In this document: piece after piece, positions 11,951 through 23,628 of the stretch | Numbering within the stretch: position 1 is the first letter of the stretch | Layout: every line of letters begins with the position of its first letter | Source of the DNA: Tetrastigma voinierianum | Lineage: Eukaryota; Streptophyta; Magnoliopsida; Vitales; Vitaceae | Direction of reading: 5' to 3' | DNA: 64,000 nt | Assembly (NCBI GenBank): GCA_016808115.1 | Contig: JAEQBH010002441.1 | Coordinates: forward strand, 310,001-374,000 | The notes under the pieces: generated by a model | What the model saw: the letters and a program-made list of their open reading frames with translations, nothing else | Databases searched by the model: none | Told to the model about the DNA's origin: nothing | Translations under genes and position numbers: made by a program

Positions 11951-12322
11951 CGGACCTAGCTCAAATGGAACACCGCCTCAAATTGCAAAACCAAATGGTC
12001 TTATCCACTTTACATGGCTAAGGCCATGTTTGTGGGAAAATGGCTTTTATGATTTATTACCCATTTTTGCATTTAAGTCATCCTATTCCCTTCCATTTAC
12101 ACGTTCTTTTCTCACATATTCTAATTGGGCATATAGTCTTATGATCTTATGACATTTGGGTCCTTAGTTGATAAATTACTAATTTACCCTTAACCCTTAG
12201 ATAAATTCCGGATTTTGCTTATTTTATTTTTAGCTTTATTATTCCCGAAAACTTTAACTTTTAACTTGTATTACACCCTCAACATGTTATAAAACTGTCA
12301 TGGTATAATTTGGGATGTTATA

Positions 12323-12895
12323 ACTCAAAATTTCATGAAGATATATTCTTTATTATCTCTCTTAATATTAGACATGCCAAGTAGTAGAATTTCAAAAGAA
12401 GCAATACGTCTACATGTCCAGTTCAGTTAGTTAAAGCGTAAAGGCAAGACATGGGAAGGGGAGGGGTTTAAGTCCTAATAGCAACAGTTTACTATGTTAT
12501 ATTTAAAAGTGATTACCTTTCAGAAAAAAAAAGCAATACGTATAACAATGATGTTTGATTACCAAACAAGAGTGACCAACATGAAGAGAGAAAATAGGAG
12601 AGGGGGGATGCTTTAAAATTTTTATTTCATTGGGCAATATAATAAAAATAAATAAATATATAACATTTTAACTTGACAAGAATAAAATCCTAAAAGTGGG
12701 GTAAATAAGCCTCCACTGAGCCTATGGTGGATCTGCTCGTGAGAGTGATGTTTAGAATTTATTCAAATATGACTTCTAAGTGAGTCTAGAAAAAAGAATA
12801 AAGTTTCAAAATTATAAATTTGAAAAAGAAAGAACAAAAAGTTTATGCAGCCCAGGTTGTCAAGACAATCACTACTAAAAGTAACCATAAACATT
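12323..12895. repeat. Segment X, copy 1 (contains the empty MULE target site)
   Basis: About 570 bp that match 54817-55381 in the same orientation, through landmarks such as TTATCTCTCTTAATATTAGA, GAGCCTATGGTGGATC and AAAGTTTATGCAGCCCA. Its first 24 bases (AACTCAAAATTTCATGAA then GATATATTC) match the DNA left of the MULE at 36163-36189. This copy therefore shows the target as it was before the MULE inserted. I see no coding capacity. Confidence 0.8.
12412..12530 (+). repeat. tRNA-derived SINE-like segment in X copy 1
   Basis: An A-box-like CAGTTCAGTTAGTTAAAGCG and, about 45 bases on, a B-box-like GGGTTTAAGTCC resemble the two promoter boxes of tRNA genes and plant tRNA-derived SINEs. It does not fold as a tRNA and no clear poly-A tail or target duplication is visible, so this is only a likely SINE relic. 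Confidence 0.5.
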
Positions 12896-13379
12896 GCTTT
12901 AGATGTAATTATGTGGGCCCTTAAAGAGTTTCTCTTCTTTTTTTTCTTAAGATAAATTAAATTTTCCCTTCCAACCCAAAAGAAGGAAAAAAAATAGAGT
13001 TCCTTGGTCCCATATATTATTGCACTTTTGTGTTCTCTTTTCTTAAAGTTGGTGACACAAATGTTAATTATTTGATGGTTGTAAATACTAGATCTTGAAG
13101 TAGCATGTAATTAAATGAGTCTATACTCTCGTTGAACGCTTTACTGTATGAGTTAAATATGATGACCAAAAGCCTTTTTCTTAATTCTATTGTATATGTT
13201 TTTTATTAAAAAAAAATAGCCACATTGTACCTCAAAATTTTCTTTATTCTCACCATTTTTAAGATCCAAGTGAACCCACTGAACCGATCCTCTGATATTA
13301 AAACTTTTACAAAATAAGTATGGGCACCTTAAACTCCTTACAGGTATACTTAAAAGCATAGTTTTAAAAGGTGCAAGCC
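12896..13379. other. AT-rich intergenic DNA with no recognised feature
   Basis: Short ORFs only, with homopolymer runs. The minus-strand 87-codon frame near 13153-13416 resembles no family I know and ends within the repeat at 13380. Confidence 0.5.
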
Positions 13380-13640
13380 ACACCCAACACAAAAGCCTCT
13401 TAAGGCTTAGACACAAGACGCATCACAAGGAGCACGCTTGAGTGAAGTGAAATGTGACCTTTGATGTACATTAATTTTATAAAATATGATTCAAAATTTA
13501 CTTAAATTAATAAAAAAAAATTAACATTCCTACCATTTAAAAGAAATATTCAATAAAAAAATAAAGAAATTATATGAATTTCAAAATATAATTATAACTT
13601 TCAAGAATAAAAGTGTTTAAAAAGGAAATTAAAGTCCGTT
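13380..13640 (-). repeat. Arm of an inverted repeat; member of a dispersed repeat family
   Basis: The part at 13441-13625 is the reverse complement of 14190-14375, allowing small indels. Shared landmarks are GTGAAGTGAAATGTGACCT and TATGAATTTCAAAATATAAT. A third, diverged copy lies at 26900-27140. Its outer part has GCCTCTTAAGGCTTAG-type words. I cannot assign it to a superfamily. Confidence 0.7.
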
Positions 13641-13769
13641 GTAAGGCACACCCTTTTCAATAAGGCATGTTTTAAACATTGAGACGTGGAGTTTAGACGC
13701 TATTCACTACTATGTTTAAAAGAATGGTAAAGAGTACCACCGTGATGCAGGATGGACCTGATTTTCACA

Positions 13770-14170
13770 TCAGTATTTAGGTGTTAGGTGTGGGTTTGTA
13801 AGGCTTAGGGCCATAGAGTATAACTTTTTGATGGTAAGTGGATAGGTCTAAATCTCAAAACATTATGGGTTTAATTTAGGGTTTATATATGGTGGAATTA
13901 AGGTTTAAAATAAAGGATTTTAGGTTTGATGCAAAACAACCATGTTTTGGGCTAGTTTTGGGTTTTTTAGGTTTTCTAAGGTAAGGTTAGGGTTATGCTT
14001 GAATTTTGGGTTTTTTTAAAGTTGGGAAAGATGGTATTTATGGTTTCTAGGTTAAAACAAAATATTTGGAAAGGGTTTTGAAGTATGGAACCAGATTTAG
14101 AAAGTTTTTTGTTTGTGGTTAAAGAATAGGATTTGGAAAGTCAAAAAGAAGATGATGGGATAAGTTGAGA
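13770..14170 (+). other. G/T-rich, C-poor spacer between the inverted-repeat arms
   Basis: The plus strand is full of GGGTTT, AGGTTT and TTAGGG words (for example near 13865-14060) and poor in C. The words are irregular and do not form a telomere array. No gene is visible. Confidence 0.5.
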
Positions 14171-14189
14171 TTGTAGGAGAATAGATACT

Positions 14190-14375
14190 TACTTTTTAAA
14201 CACTTCTATTCTTCAAATTTATAATTATATTTTGAAATTCATATAATTTCTTTACTTTTTTATTGAATGTTTGTTTTAAATGGTAGGAATAAAAGCAAAA
14301 AATTTATTAATTTAAATTAAATTTTGAATCTTATTTTATAAAATTAATACATCGAGGTCACATTTCACTTCACCA
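14190..14375 (+). repeat. Second arm of the inverted repeat
   Basis: Reverse complement of 13441-13625 with about 560 bases between the arms, so the transcript of this stretch could fold into a long imperfect hairpin. No flanking target duplication was found. Confidence 0.7.
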
Positions 14376-14545
14376 CCCAAAAGAATCCACCTAAAGATAA
14401 TAAATCACGAACTCACACCAAGGAAATCCACCCAAGAGATAAGAGAACAAGAGAACAAGAGATACACTTTGTCACCCAAGAAATCCACTAAATGATAAGA
14501 AGCAACAAACTCGTCACTCAATAAATCCACCCAAGAGATAATTTT
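14373..14545. repeat. Degenerate tandem repeat of a CACCCAAGAAATCCAC motif
   Basis: CCACCCAA-AATCCACC-AGATAA units recur about four times at 40-60 base spacing. The spacing is irregular and there is no coding signal. Confidence 0.6.
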
Positions 14546-14617
14546 AAAAAAGAGAAACTTGAAAATATAATTTAACTTTTAATTGATAATCAAAAGAGTA
14601 CATTATGGGGTATTTAT

Positions 14618-15108
14618 TGTTGGATTTATGCTCCATAAGCAATCTAGACCGTTGATTAAGAGCCTTAATTAAGAATGGGCCCACAGATCCCCAAGCTAGC
14701 CTATTAGATGACAAGAGCCCATTTAACCGATTATTAAGATACAAGAAGGAGCTCCATTTATTAGCCCAGGTTATAAACCCTATGAGGGTTGTGGTTAGCG
14801 CCTATAAATACACCGCACAAATTTCGGTTTAGAAGTTTTACGAGCCTTCGGGTCTATAAAAACACCTTGAGAGAGAAACAGAACCAGCAATATAGCTTCA
14901 GAGTGTTTTTCTTGCATCTAGTTTCTTTGTGATCATGCTCACACAGATCTGGTCACGTAGAGAATAGCTTGAAGGTCCTGTGGATTCTAGAAGAGATTTT
15001 CTTCCAAAGACTCACTACAAAGTTAGTAAGTGGGTAATGAAAAATATATCTATCATATGATTTCTGTATTTAACTATACACTCCTCGTTTCCACTGTGAG
15101 ATCTTTAA
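14618..15108 (+). repeat. 5' LTR of copia-1
   Basis: Begins TGTTGGATTTATGCTCC and matches the 3' LTR through GATCCCCAAGCTAGC, AACACCTTGAGAGAGAAACAG and GGTCCTGTGGATTCTAGAAG. The terminal CA has become AA. Confidence 0.9.
14803..14810 (+). promoter_or_regulatory. Likely TATA box of the copia-1 LTR
   Basis: TATAAATA in a GCGCCTATAAATACACCGC setting, conserved in both LTRs (second copy at 21125-21132). A second TATAAAA lies about 50 bases on. The position within the LTR fits the U3 promoter. Confidence 0.6.
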
Positions 15109-15109
15109 T

Positions 15110-15121
15110 TGGTATCACACT
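15110..15121 (+). other. Primer binding site of copia-1 (decayed)
   Basis: TGGTATCACACT matches the first eight bases of the usual initiator tRNA-Met site and lies one base past the LTR. Confidence 0.65.
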
Positions 15122-16497
15122 GTTGAATCTGTGTGATAGATTGAATCCACACTTTATTTCTCATGTATATATGATGTATATTAGATATATGACACCTAGA
15201 TTCTATTATTTATGTTATTTTATAATTTTTCTATTATGAATGAATGATTTGGTTTTGCCTTAATCCATGGTAGATTTTGCTTGAATATTTTTGATGTAAC
15301 AAGGAGGCTAATCATAAAATTAGGGTTCCTCCTTGATTTATTTATTTATTTATTTTTCCTGCAATTTTTTTTAATATGTAAATTCTGATTTATTATAAAA
15401 AAAAAATGTAAAAGGGGCGCTGCGTTGTCAGAAAGGGCTGATTTTTGGTAGTGTGGTTCCTCAGAGAGTGCTCTACCTCCTTGTAAAATTTCGTGGCAAT
15501 CCGAGTTTTGTGTGGCGGGTCATGGCCGCTTGGGTGCTCGATTCATCAGGACATGTTAGTGGTTTCGTTTTTTGGGCCAAACCCAAAAGCTACCTCCTAA
15601 CTTGGCCCTCACCCCATGGACTTACAAGACCAAGAAAGAAGAAGCACGGGCTAGATATCAAGTTACTTTGGCCCTATCATTTGTAATTCTAGGAAAACCA
15701 TGATTACGGCCTATTAATTATCTTATATTTATAATCGCTTAAATTATATGGATATAAGATGTGATATGCTTAAACATGCCATTTAGAATAGAGGTGCCAT
15801 ATAATTGCATCATTTGGATACATACATGTGCATAATAATATTTGTTTTATCTAGATAATATTATTATGGAAACCCTAATTAATTACTAATAAAATATCGA
15901 ATGTATGGTTGTTAAAATTAATTTAATTAATTCGAAACTCCGCTCCATTAAGGTCCAATAATAAAATGGTTATGTGATACCCCAACGGATAAGCATGGCC
16001 GGATTTTATTGGATTGGATCTAAAATAATTTCAAAATTTTAATAAGATTGTACGGCCCAACGTCGACAATGCTTATATTAAAGATAATTTTGAAATTAAA
16101 ATTCAATGGTTATTACATTCAATTTTTAATAATATTAATAACCCTCCCAACGAGGCTCACTAATGGTTATTAAAGGCCCAAAAAGAATATTGAAACAATG
16201 GTTGCTTTTTTTTTTAAATCAATTTTGGAATGGTGTGTTAGTGTTATCTAGAAGGCTCGTCTAAGGAGGTAGGTTTTTAAGGAGTCTGAGACCCACCTCA
16301 CTTCCCGGGAGCTAACTTAGTAGACACTAGACATACCATGTTCAAAGTTTAGTTGGCTGGCATGTCTTGCCCAACGTAGTATTTGTAATGAACTAATTAT
16401 TATGTATAAATATTAATAAGCAGTTTAAGGATCTACATATTTGTATGTTTGTCGTGTGGATTACTTGTTAATATACGTGCTTTTTTAAATTTCAAAA
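15122..16497 (+). other. Long leader of copia-1
   Basis: Untranslated region between primer site and gag, AT-rich apart from a GC-richer stretch at 15410-15690 with a short open frame of no known family. (TTTA)n occurs near 15337-15353. No insertion boundaries were found within it. Confidence 0.5.
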
Positions 16498-17250
16498 ATG
16501 ACATCTTTTAATCAGCTACAATTTTGAGTCAAAAGCCATTGATGGAAATAACTACGACCTATGGAAACCAATCTTTTATCGGGTCCTTGAGAGAATAAAA
16601 TTCATTACAACAACTCCGAAACCCTAGGAGCCCACTGCTAATGCTTCAGAGGAAACTAAGAAGCAATTTGCAAATTGGCAACGGGCAAATACGATGCCGT
16701 TATATTCTTAAGGCCAAGGCGTAACATCTCGTGAAAGCAAATTAATGACTCGGAGAGTGTATTATAAATAATTCAGACTCTAGATTAGATGTTTGCTGTT
16801 AATAGCATCGCTGCATGCGTACCATAGGGGCACTAATGAACACTCGTATGACTGGAGGAAATGTGCGGGACCATTGTCTAAAAATGATGGGGCACATCAT
16901 ATCACTGAGGTGATTGGGGCTGTTTGGATCAAGAGATGAAGATCGACTTGATCCTGCATCTCTACCCAATAGCTTTCTGTGTTAGTTCAAATTCGAATTA
17001 TAATATGAACAAACCGAAGCTTACCCTATCGAACTTACGACGAGCTGAGTGCTAAAAGGCCTTTCGTGGAAGGTAGGCACATCATGCTGAAAGTTCTTCA
17101 AAACCTAAAGGGAAACCTAAGGGATGGGAAAGAAGAACAAAGGTAAGAACAGTCCAAATTTTTCAAACCAAATCAGAATGAAGAAGCCGAAGGCAAGTGC
17201 TTCAAGTGTGGACAAAGGTCAATGGAAGAAGGATTGCCCAAACTAGGTAT
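16498..17250 (+). pseudogene. gag of copia-1 (broken)
   Basis: The likely start at 16498 (MTSFNQLQF) meets a stop after nine codons. Translation in the next frame gives AIDGNNYDLW, the conserved start region of copia gag (usually followed by W-x-x-Y-like residues). The nucleocapsid knuckle near 17197 reads CFKCGQ, then loses the CX4HX4C spacing. Several frameshifts follow. Function is inferred from position and motifs. Confidence 0.7.
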
Positions 17251-17289
17251 GGGTAGTATAAATGTTGGTTGAGGCTTGTTTAGGAGGAA

Positions 17290-20200
17290 TTAAATGATAA
17301 ATGGATCACCCATTCAGAGCCACTAACCATGCTTGTTACTCTTGCGTTGGTTCAAACAAAGGCAGCCCACCCAAGAAAGGACAAAGAAGTTTTAAGTTTG
17401 GGAAACTGGGAATATGTCTCCGTACGGCGAGAGGACTAGTGGAGTTATGTTTTAATAATAAGAGTTTAGTGTTTATCGACTGCTTATTTGTTCCTTATTT
17501 TAAGAGGAATTCGTTTCGTTAGTTGTTTGGGCCAATATGGTTTAACAAAGGCGCTTAATTCCTCGCTTTCAATAAAGAGTAATAACGCTTTGGCCTGTCT
17601 AGACATTATAAATGGTTTATATTTTTAACCCTATGTCCTATAGTATTAATGCTATTGAAAATACTGATGATGACCAATTTCCTTTATCTAAGAAAAGGAA
17701 GGTTTCAAATGAAACCATATGGCATTTACGATCACATATTAATTTAGTAGAATTCATGGCTCGTTAAAAGTGAAATTAAATCTGATCTTTGAACCTATAC
17801 CAAAAAGATGTGGGAATCATGTTTAGAAGGTAAATGACAAAGAGGTCTTCAAGGCCAAAGGAAATCGTACACTATATACTGAATTGGTACACATCATGGC
17901 GCGGACCAATGACCGTTCAAGCCCGAGGCGTGGTATGAGTATTTCATCACATTTACTCGATGACATCAAGATATGGTTATGTTTCTACTAATGCCTACAA
18001 GTCCAAGCTTTGATAAATTTCGAGAGTATAAGGCCGAGGCGTAAAAGCATCAGTGTCCATATCAAGGCCATCCGACCGAGGCGGTGAATTACTGTCCGAG
18101 AGTTCAAGCTTTACTTGCTCAAGAGGGGATAATATCTCAATTATCATCTCCTCGAACGCCTCAAAGAAATGGAGTCTCCGGGAAGGAGAAATAGAACCCT
18201 TTAGATATGGTGAGGTCAGATGCTCGCTATTCATCATTACCCGAACTGCTCGGGATATGCCTTAGAAACACGGCCATGATACTAAATTTAGTTCCGTCTA
18301 AATCGCTTCAAAGACACCTACAGACTATGGAAAGGGTGTGTTCAATGAACCATATTAGGATTTGGGGTGCTCCAAAGACACATCTTAAAATAAAACAACA
18401 AAAGTTGGAATCTCGAACATAAATGTGTATGTTTATTGGCTACCCTAAGGGAACGAGAGGTGGAATATTCTATAATCCAGCGAAGAAGATAGTGAGTACT
18501 CATGCCACTTTCTTAGAAGAGGATTATATGAACAATTTTAAACCTAAGAGTAAAGTGGTTCTCAAGAGCTTGACTCGGGCCTCGAGATCCACCCACAAAC
18601 TCCTATTTTTCCACCCTGCTTCATGTTGATGTTCAAAGAGGGGAAATGTACAAATAAAATTCGAAGGTGAACAAACACGGAAACAAAAATTTCATGACCA
18701 AATTCAAGAAACTCTCAAGAACAAGAACATAATGAAGAGATTGGTAATCCACCCGAACAAAGAAAACTGATCCTTCTCAGACATAGTATTAACAACCAAT
18801 GCAACAAACTCGTAGTGGGAGACTGATACGTAAACCTGCAAGGTATGCCTTGTTAGGAGAGACTTATCAAGTCGTTTTGGATAATCCTGATGATGACCCT
18901 ACCACATACGAAGAGGCATTGGAGGATGTTGATGTGCAAGAGTGGAAAAAGGCAATGGACCGTGAGATGGAATCTATGGGTTCTAACTCAGTTTGGTCTC
19001 TTATAGAAGCACCTAAAGGGGTAAAAATAATCAGGGTGTAAGTGGATCTACAAGAGAAAGAGAGACCAGGATGGGGCTGCTGGAAACCTTCAAAGCTAGA
19101 TTGGTAGCAAAAGGTTACACCCAAAAGAGGGTATAGATTATGATGAAACTTTTCACAAGAGCCATGCTTTCTAAATCGGGTCCGATTCTTAGTCATAATG
19201 TGTGCCAGCCTCTCGACACGAGATTCGCAAATGGATGTCAAAACAGATTTTCTAAATGGAGAATGGAAGAGGATATCTATATGCAAAGAACCGAAAGGGT
19301 TCATAGCCTTAGGTCAAGAACACATGGTTTGTAAGTTGTGATAGGTCTATTTATGGGGTTTAAGCAATCAAGTCATGAATCACAGTTTGATCAAGTTATC
19401 AAATTATACGGGTTTGAGAAAAAGTCCTGATGGTAACCATGTGTGTATAAGAAAATTCAAGGAATAGTGGTAGTCTTTTTCAGTACTTTTACGTAGATGA
19501 TATTCTCATAATCGTCATGTGAAAGTGTTGTCGATCGTAAAGGGTTACCCGAAAAGCGCTTTGATATGAAGACTCGGGTGAAGCTTAACTATATTCTAGG
19601 AATCAAACTTTTCGAGACCGAAGAATAAGGTGTTAGCTTTATCTCAAGCCTCCTAAATTGATAAAAATAAGGACTAAGTTTGGCATGGAAAATTCCAAAA
19701 GGACTTCTCTACCCTTCTCAAAAGTGGACCATCTTTCTATGAGCAATCACCAAAAACTCCCGAAGTAAAAAAAAACCTCATGAGTAAAAACCTATGCTTC
19801 TCGTCATAGTAGTCCTACGCATGCTGCGCTATGTACTAGGGCCAGATATCCGCTATGCAAAGGGGAGTAGTAGTTTTCCGCAGCAACCGATCCCGGAGTA
19901 GAACACCGATACAGTTGAAACAGGTTATACTCAAGTATTTAAAGAGAACGAGGGATTATGTCAGATTCCAAGGGGGAGTCTTAAAACACTTGGTTATACT
20001 GACCGTGATTTTCAAGGATATTGACTCATGTAAATCAACATCGTGGGATATGTGTTTACCCTAAACGGGAGCCATTTGTCGGAGAACGCGGTGTTTCGAG
20101 AAACATAAATTGTAAGGGTCTTAAGAGGTCCTGTGCTTACTTTAGAGTGAGCGGGAGTTGGTTACATTTGTACTTGTGGAGCAAGACAAGTTGTAATTTC

Positions 20201-20330
20201 ATTTTTCGATATAATAATATGAAGTGTTTTGTACATTATATTTTACGCATAAGGTCCAGACTATGTGAGTATATGATCATATGGATACGTCCATTGAAGA
20301 CATGATCACAGGTTCCATAATTAATGAATT
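17290..20330 (+). pseudogene. pol of copia-1: protease, integrase, reverse transcriptase, RNase H (broken)
   Basis: Protease remnants lie at 17300-17520. A GAG-pre-integrase segment (IWHLRSHINL) is near 17718. The integrase core at about 17860-18330 includes YEYFIT-like and SDRGGE-like stretches split over frames. The integrase end at 18423-18629 reads FIGYPKGTRGGIFYNP and THATFLEEDY. The linker and RT start at 18799-19041 read RSGRLIRKPARYALLGE and AMDREMESMGSNSVWSLIE. RT continues to about 19700 (FKARLVAKGYTQK split by a frameshift) and RNase H to about 20330. Order IN-RT-RH is diagnostic for Ty1/copia. At least ten frame breaks occur. Confidence 0.8.
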
Positions 20331-20933
20331 GTCTCACGCTTATTAAACAAAGTCAGGGCACTTTATTTAGACTACAATATTTTATGAAATGATCAGTCTT
20401 GGTTATTATAAAATATTGGAATGAATTATGGTCATTCGAGAGGATCGAAGAGATTTAATTAACGATAAATTTCGGTGAGGGCGAATCTAAATCGTGCGAT
20501 ATTAGATATGTTATTTTTCTCTCTTAATCCCGAGCATATTATAAATAGATAATTGCTATCATGGGTTCTTGAGTTATCAATAAGTGAGGCCTATGTTAAA
20601 CGACCAATATCTTCGATAATTTGGGGATTATGGTATTTTGATTATCAAGTATTTATGAAATATACAACATGGAATTTCAGATAAATATCCTTGACATGTT
20701 TCTATTTCTGATATCAAGTCACTGTCAAAGGCATGGGATCCAAGAGAAACTGATAAGTCAAGAGAATAAATAATTAGTTGATTTACAGAAGAAAAATTAT
20801 CAATTAATTATTGATAATTTACAAAGAGGAAAATACATTTGATATTAAACATTATTAATTTTGGAATTCACTTTTGGGTTTTTAGTGGAGAGCCCTGATA
20901 AGATTATTTTAACCCGCACTTGCTTCTAAGCAA

Positions 20934-20941
20934 GTGGGAGA
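20934..20941 (+). other. Polypurine tract of copia-1
   Basis: GTGGGAGA directly before the 3' LTR, in the CAAGTGGGAGATTG context typical of plant copia elements. Confidence 0.75.
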
Positions 20942-20942
20942 T

Positions 20943-21423
20943 TGTCGGATTTATGCTCCGCAAGCTACCCAGACCATCAGATCAAGAGCCTTAATTAATA
21001 ATGGGCCATAGATCCCCAAGCTAGCTCATTAGATGACAAGAGCCTATTTAACCGATTATTAAGATACAAGAAGGAGCCCATTTATCGGGGCTCAGGTTAT
21101 AAACCCAGAGGGTTAGTTAGCGCCTATAAATACACCGCTTACTAGCCTCCGTGGCTGGTTTTACTAGCCTCCAGGTCTATAAAAACACCTTGAGAGAGAA
21201 ACAGAAACCGAAAGGTTTCAGAGTGTTTTTCAAATCTAGTTTCTTTTGTGATCAAGTGCACCCACACGCAGATCTGTCACGTAGAGAATAGCTTGGAAGG
21301 TCCTGTGGATTCTAGAAGAGATTTTCTGCACTACTACAAGGTTAGTAATGTGGGTGATGAAAATATATCTATCATACATTGTATTTAACTGCGATTCTCA
21401 AGCCTGGCCGTATGATTCCTTCA
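20943..21423 (+). repeat. 3' LTR of copia-1
   Basis: Begins TGTCGGATTTATGCTCC, ends TGATTCCTTCA, and is followed directly by the TTTAT target duplication. Confidence 0.9.
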
Positions 21424-21428
21424 TTTAT

Positions 21429-22579
21429 AGGCCTTATACTTTCTAAATCGAGTAAAGCAAATTTCTAATTTGACTAAAAACAAACTTCTAAATTAAATAA
21501 AACAACTTCTACTTTGACTAGAAAAACAAAACTTTTAAAATTCGAATAAAGCAAACTCTAAATTAGAAACACGACTAATCAAACTAGAATTTAGAAAACA
21601 TATAAAAAACCAACAATTGACTTATTCAAACTCTTCTTCAAGCCTTTATCACGTCCTTAACTCCTTTCAAGTCCTAATCGAAATCCATAGATGCCATTTG
21701 ATTGGTGGGCTGCTGTTAAGGTCTGAAAACTTCTTTTTAATTGCTTCTTTTTTATTTGTAGACAATGTTGTTCCATCATTTATGCTAGAAAGCTTAATTT
21801 AATTTTTTTTATTTTATGTTTACTATGCATATAGTGTTACAAGTTTATTTCACATACTATAATTACCTTTTTCAGTCAATTATGATGCTTTACAAATTAG
21901 ACTTAAAATTAACAAGTCATTTTTATATGTTATTATTGGAATTATTTTACTTCAAACATTAGAAAACTATTTTCTTGAATATTTTTTTCGTTAGTATATT
22001 TTGGACAACAAAAATAACCTAAACACAGTATATAATTCTATTGACATACTTTAATTATTTGATTTTATTCTTCTATTTTTCAAAAAAGAAAAAGAAGTCT
22101 AAAATATCATTTTTCCCATCCTTTTTCTTTTCTTTCACCCCTTACAAAGAATAATAATAACCAAAAAATAAAAAAAGGAAAGAAGATGTTGTTCGGTGGA
22201 GGATTATTTTATGATGAGATGAAAATTCCGTTGCTTTTTTTTTTTTTTTTTTTGGATTAAGAAGATCTGAATCATTTTCAGGTAGAGGTGTATGCTGCAG
22301 ATTCAGAAACTTTTGAGTTAATGGGTAAGGCATATATCATCAACATTTCCATGATTTTGAGTAATAAATATCTCATATATCATCAACAAAGATTAAGGTC
22401 TAAACCTTAATCTTTCATAATAAAGGGCGAATTCCCAATGTCTGTTAAAGAAGTTCCTGTATCACAGTGCTTTGTTGATTAATCTTTACGCTTAAGTATT
22501 TCCCATGAAAAAGACAAGGAAAAAGGGGCTAAAATAAAGGATTCTTTCCCAATCAAAGGTGACCCAATAGCAACTTTCC
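21429..22579. other. AT-rich 5' flank of the annexin gene
   Basis: 21430-21600 contains loose repeats of a CTAAATT(A/T)GA-AAA motif. The remainder is AT-rich with poly-T and poly-A runs. No other gene is visible on either strand. It would include the annexin promoter. Confidence 0.5.
22388..22415. other. Perfect 12-bp hairpin upstream of the annexin gene
   Basis: AAAGATTAAGGT and its exact reverse complement ACCTTAATCTTT are separated by four bases, about 215 bases upstream of the start codon. The word CATATATCATCAACA occurs just before it and again about 45 bases earlier. Confidence 0.6.
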
Positions 22580-22587
22580 TATATAAA
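22580..22587 (+). promoter_or_regulatory. Likely TATA box of the annexin gene
   Basis: TATATAAA lies 41 bases upstream of the ATG at 22628. It would give a very short leader of roughly 15 bases if transcription starts about 30 bases downstream. No other TATA-like word is closer. Confidence 0.45.
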
Positions 22588-22627
22588 GTTAGTTTGTTTC
22601 TAGCTTTCCCAAAGCAAAACATTAAAA

Positions 22628-23628
22628 ATGGCTCCAATGAAATTGCCTGATTCAGCTCCTTCTCCAACCCCAAGTGATAGTGAGACTTAGTAGAGCTTTA
22701 CAAGGTCTTTCTTCTTTTCTTTTTTCTTCTGCCTTTTTTTATCTGTTCAGCTAGTACTTTTTCATTCATATGGACCAATATAATGAAGTTCAAATCCTTT
22801 AATTGGGTTACCTTTTTCTTTGTTCTATGGATGTGGGTAGGGAGAGGAGTAGATGAAAATGTGCTAGTATGGATATTGGGGCACAGGAATGCATTCCAAA
22901 GGAAGGAGATCAAAGAAACTTATCAGCAGCTTTATAAAGAGCCCATCATTTATCGTCTTCACTCTAAACTTTCTGGTGTACTAAAGGTACTCTGTGTCCA
23001 TACCTTAAACTCATTTTTATGTTTTAGCTATAACAGCGAACTATATGGATAGAAATTAATGGTTCTTATTACATATCTAATCAATAGTTTGAATGGAGCT
23101 AGCAGATCAGAGAGTATGGTAGATTTATGATTAAATATCATTTTTTAACATGTTGATTGGGAATCATAAATTAGTTTCCTTTCCCTTGAACATATCATAG
23201 CACTGTTCTAACAAATGCCTCCATGGACTTAAAATTATTCAAATCTTTAGATAGTTCATAGTCGTAGAAGAATTGATGTATGAGTTATACACAACTGTAA
23301 AATAAATGTTTTCATAACAGAAAGCAATGGTCTTGTGGATGAATGAAGCACCCGAAAGGGACGCGATATTGGCACACGAGGCCTTGAGGAGAAAGTGGAA
23401 GAGAGTAAATCAGTTGCAGGCATTGGTAGAAATAGCATGTGCATCATCTCCACAGCATCTAATGGCAGTAAGGAGGGCCTACTGCTCTTTATATGAATGC
23501 TCTCTTGAAGAAGACATCATATCAAACGTCTCAACCTCTCTCCAAAAGGTGATACATACATACTTATATAAACATATATATATAAATATATATATATATA
23601 TATGTGTGATACATACATACTTATATAA

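Larger units (their letters stand above)
10311..12322 (-). mobile_element. 5' LTR of gypsy element B1
   Basis: The plus strand begins TGAGACACCCC beside the primer site. The other end reads GGGATGTTATA, so the terminal CA has become TA. It matches the B2 3' LTR (55382-57549) along its length and the remaining piece of the B1 3' LTR (2077-2911). Element B1 therefore spans at least 2077-12322 and is minus-oriented. The target duplication cannot be checked because its other end is outside the window. Confidence 0.8.
14618..21423 (+). mobile_element. Ty1/copia LTR retrotransposon, complete but decayed (copia-1)
   Basis: This is a full-length plus-strand copia element of 6.8 kb. It has matching LTRs at 14618-15108 and 20943-21423, a primer binding site at 15110, a polypurine tract at 20934, and gag, protease, integrase, RT and RNase H remnants in copia order. 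The 5-bp target duplication TTTAT is perfect (14613-14617 and 21424-21428). The LTRs differ by many substitutions and indels, so the insertion is not recent. The distance from primer site to gag is long, about 1.4 kb. Confidence 0.9.

Noticed and set aside
12412..12483. A tRNA gene
   Set aside because: Only A- and B-box-like words are present. The arms do not pair into a cloverleaf, and there is no acceptor stem.
13865..14060. Interstitial telomere array
   Set aside because: TTTAGGG-like words are irregular and never in perfect tandem.
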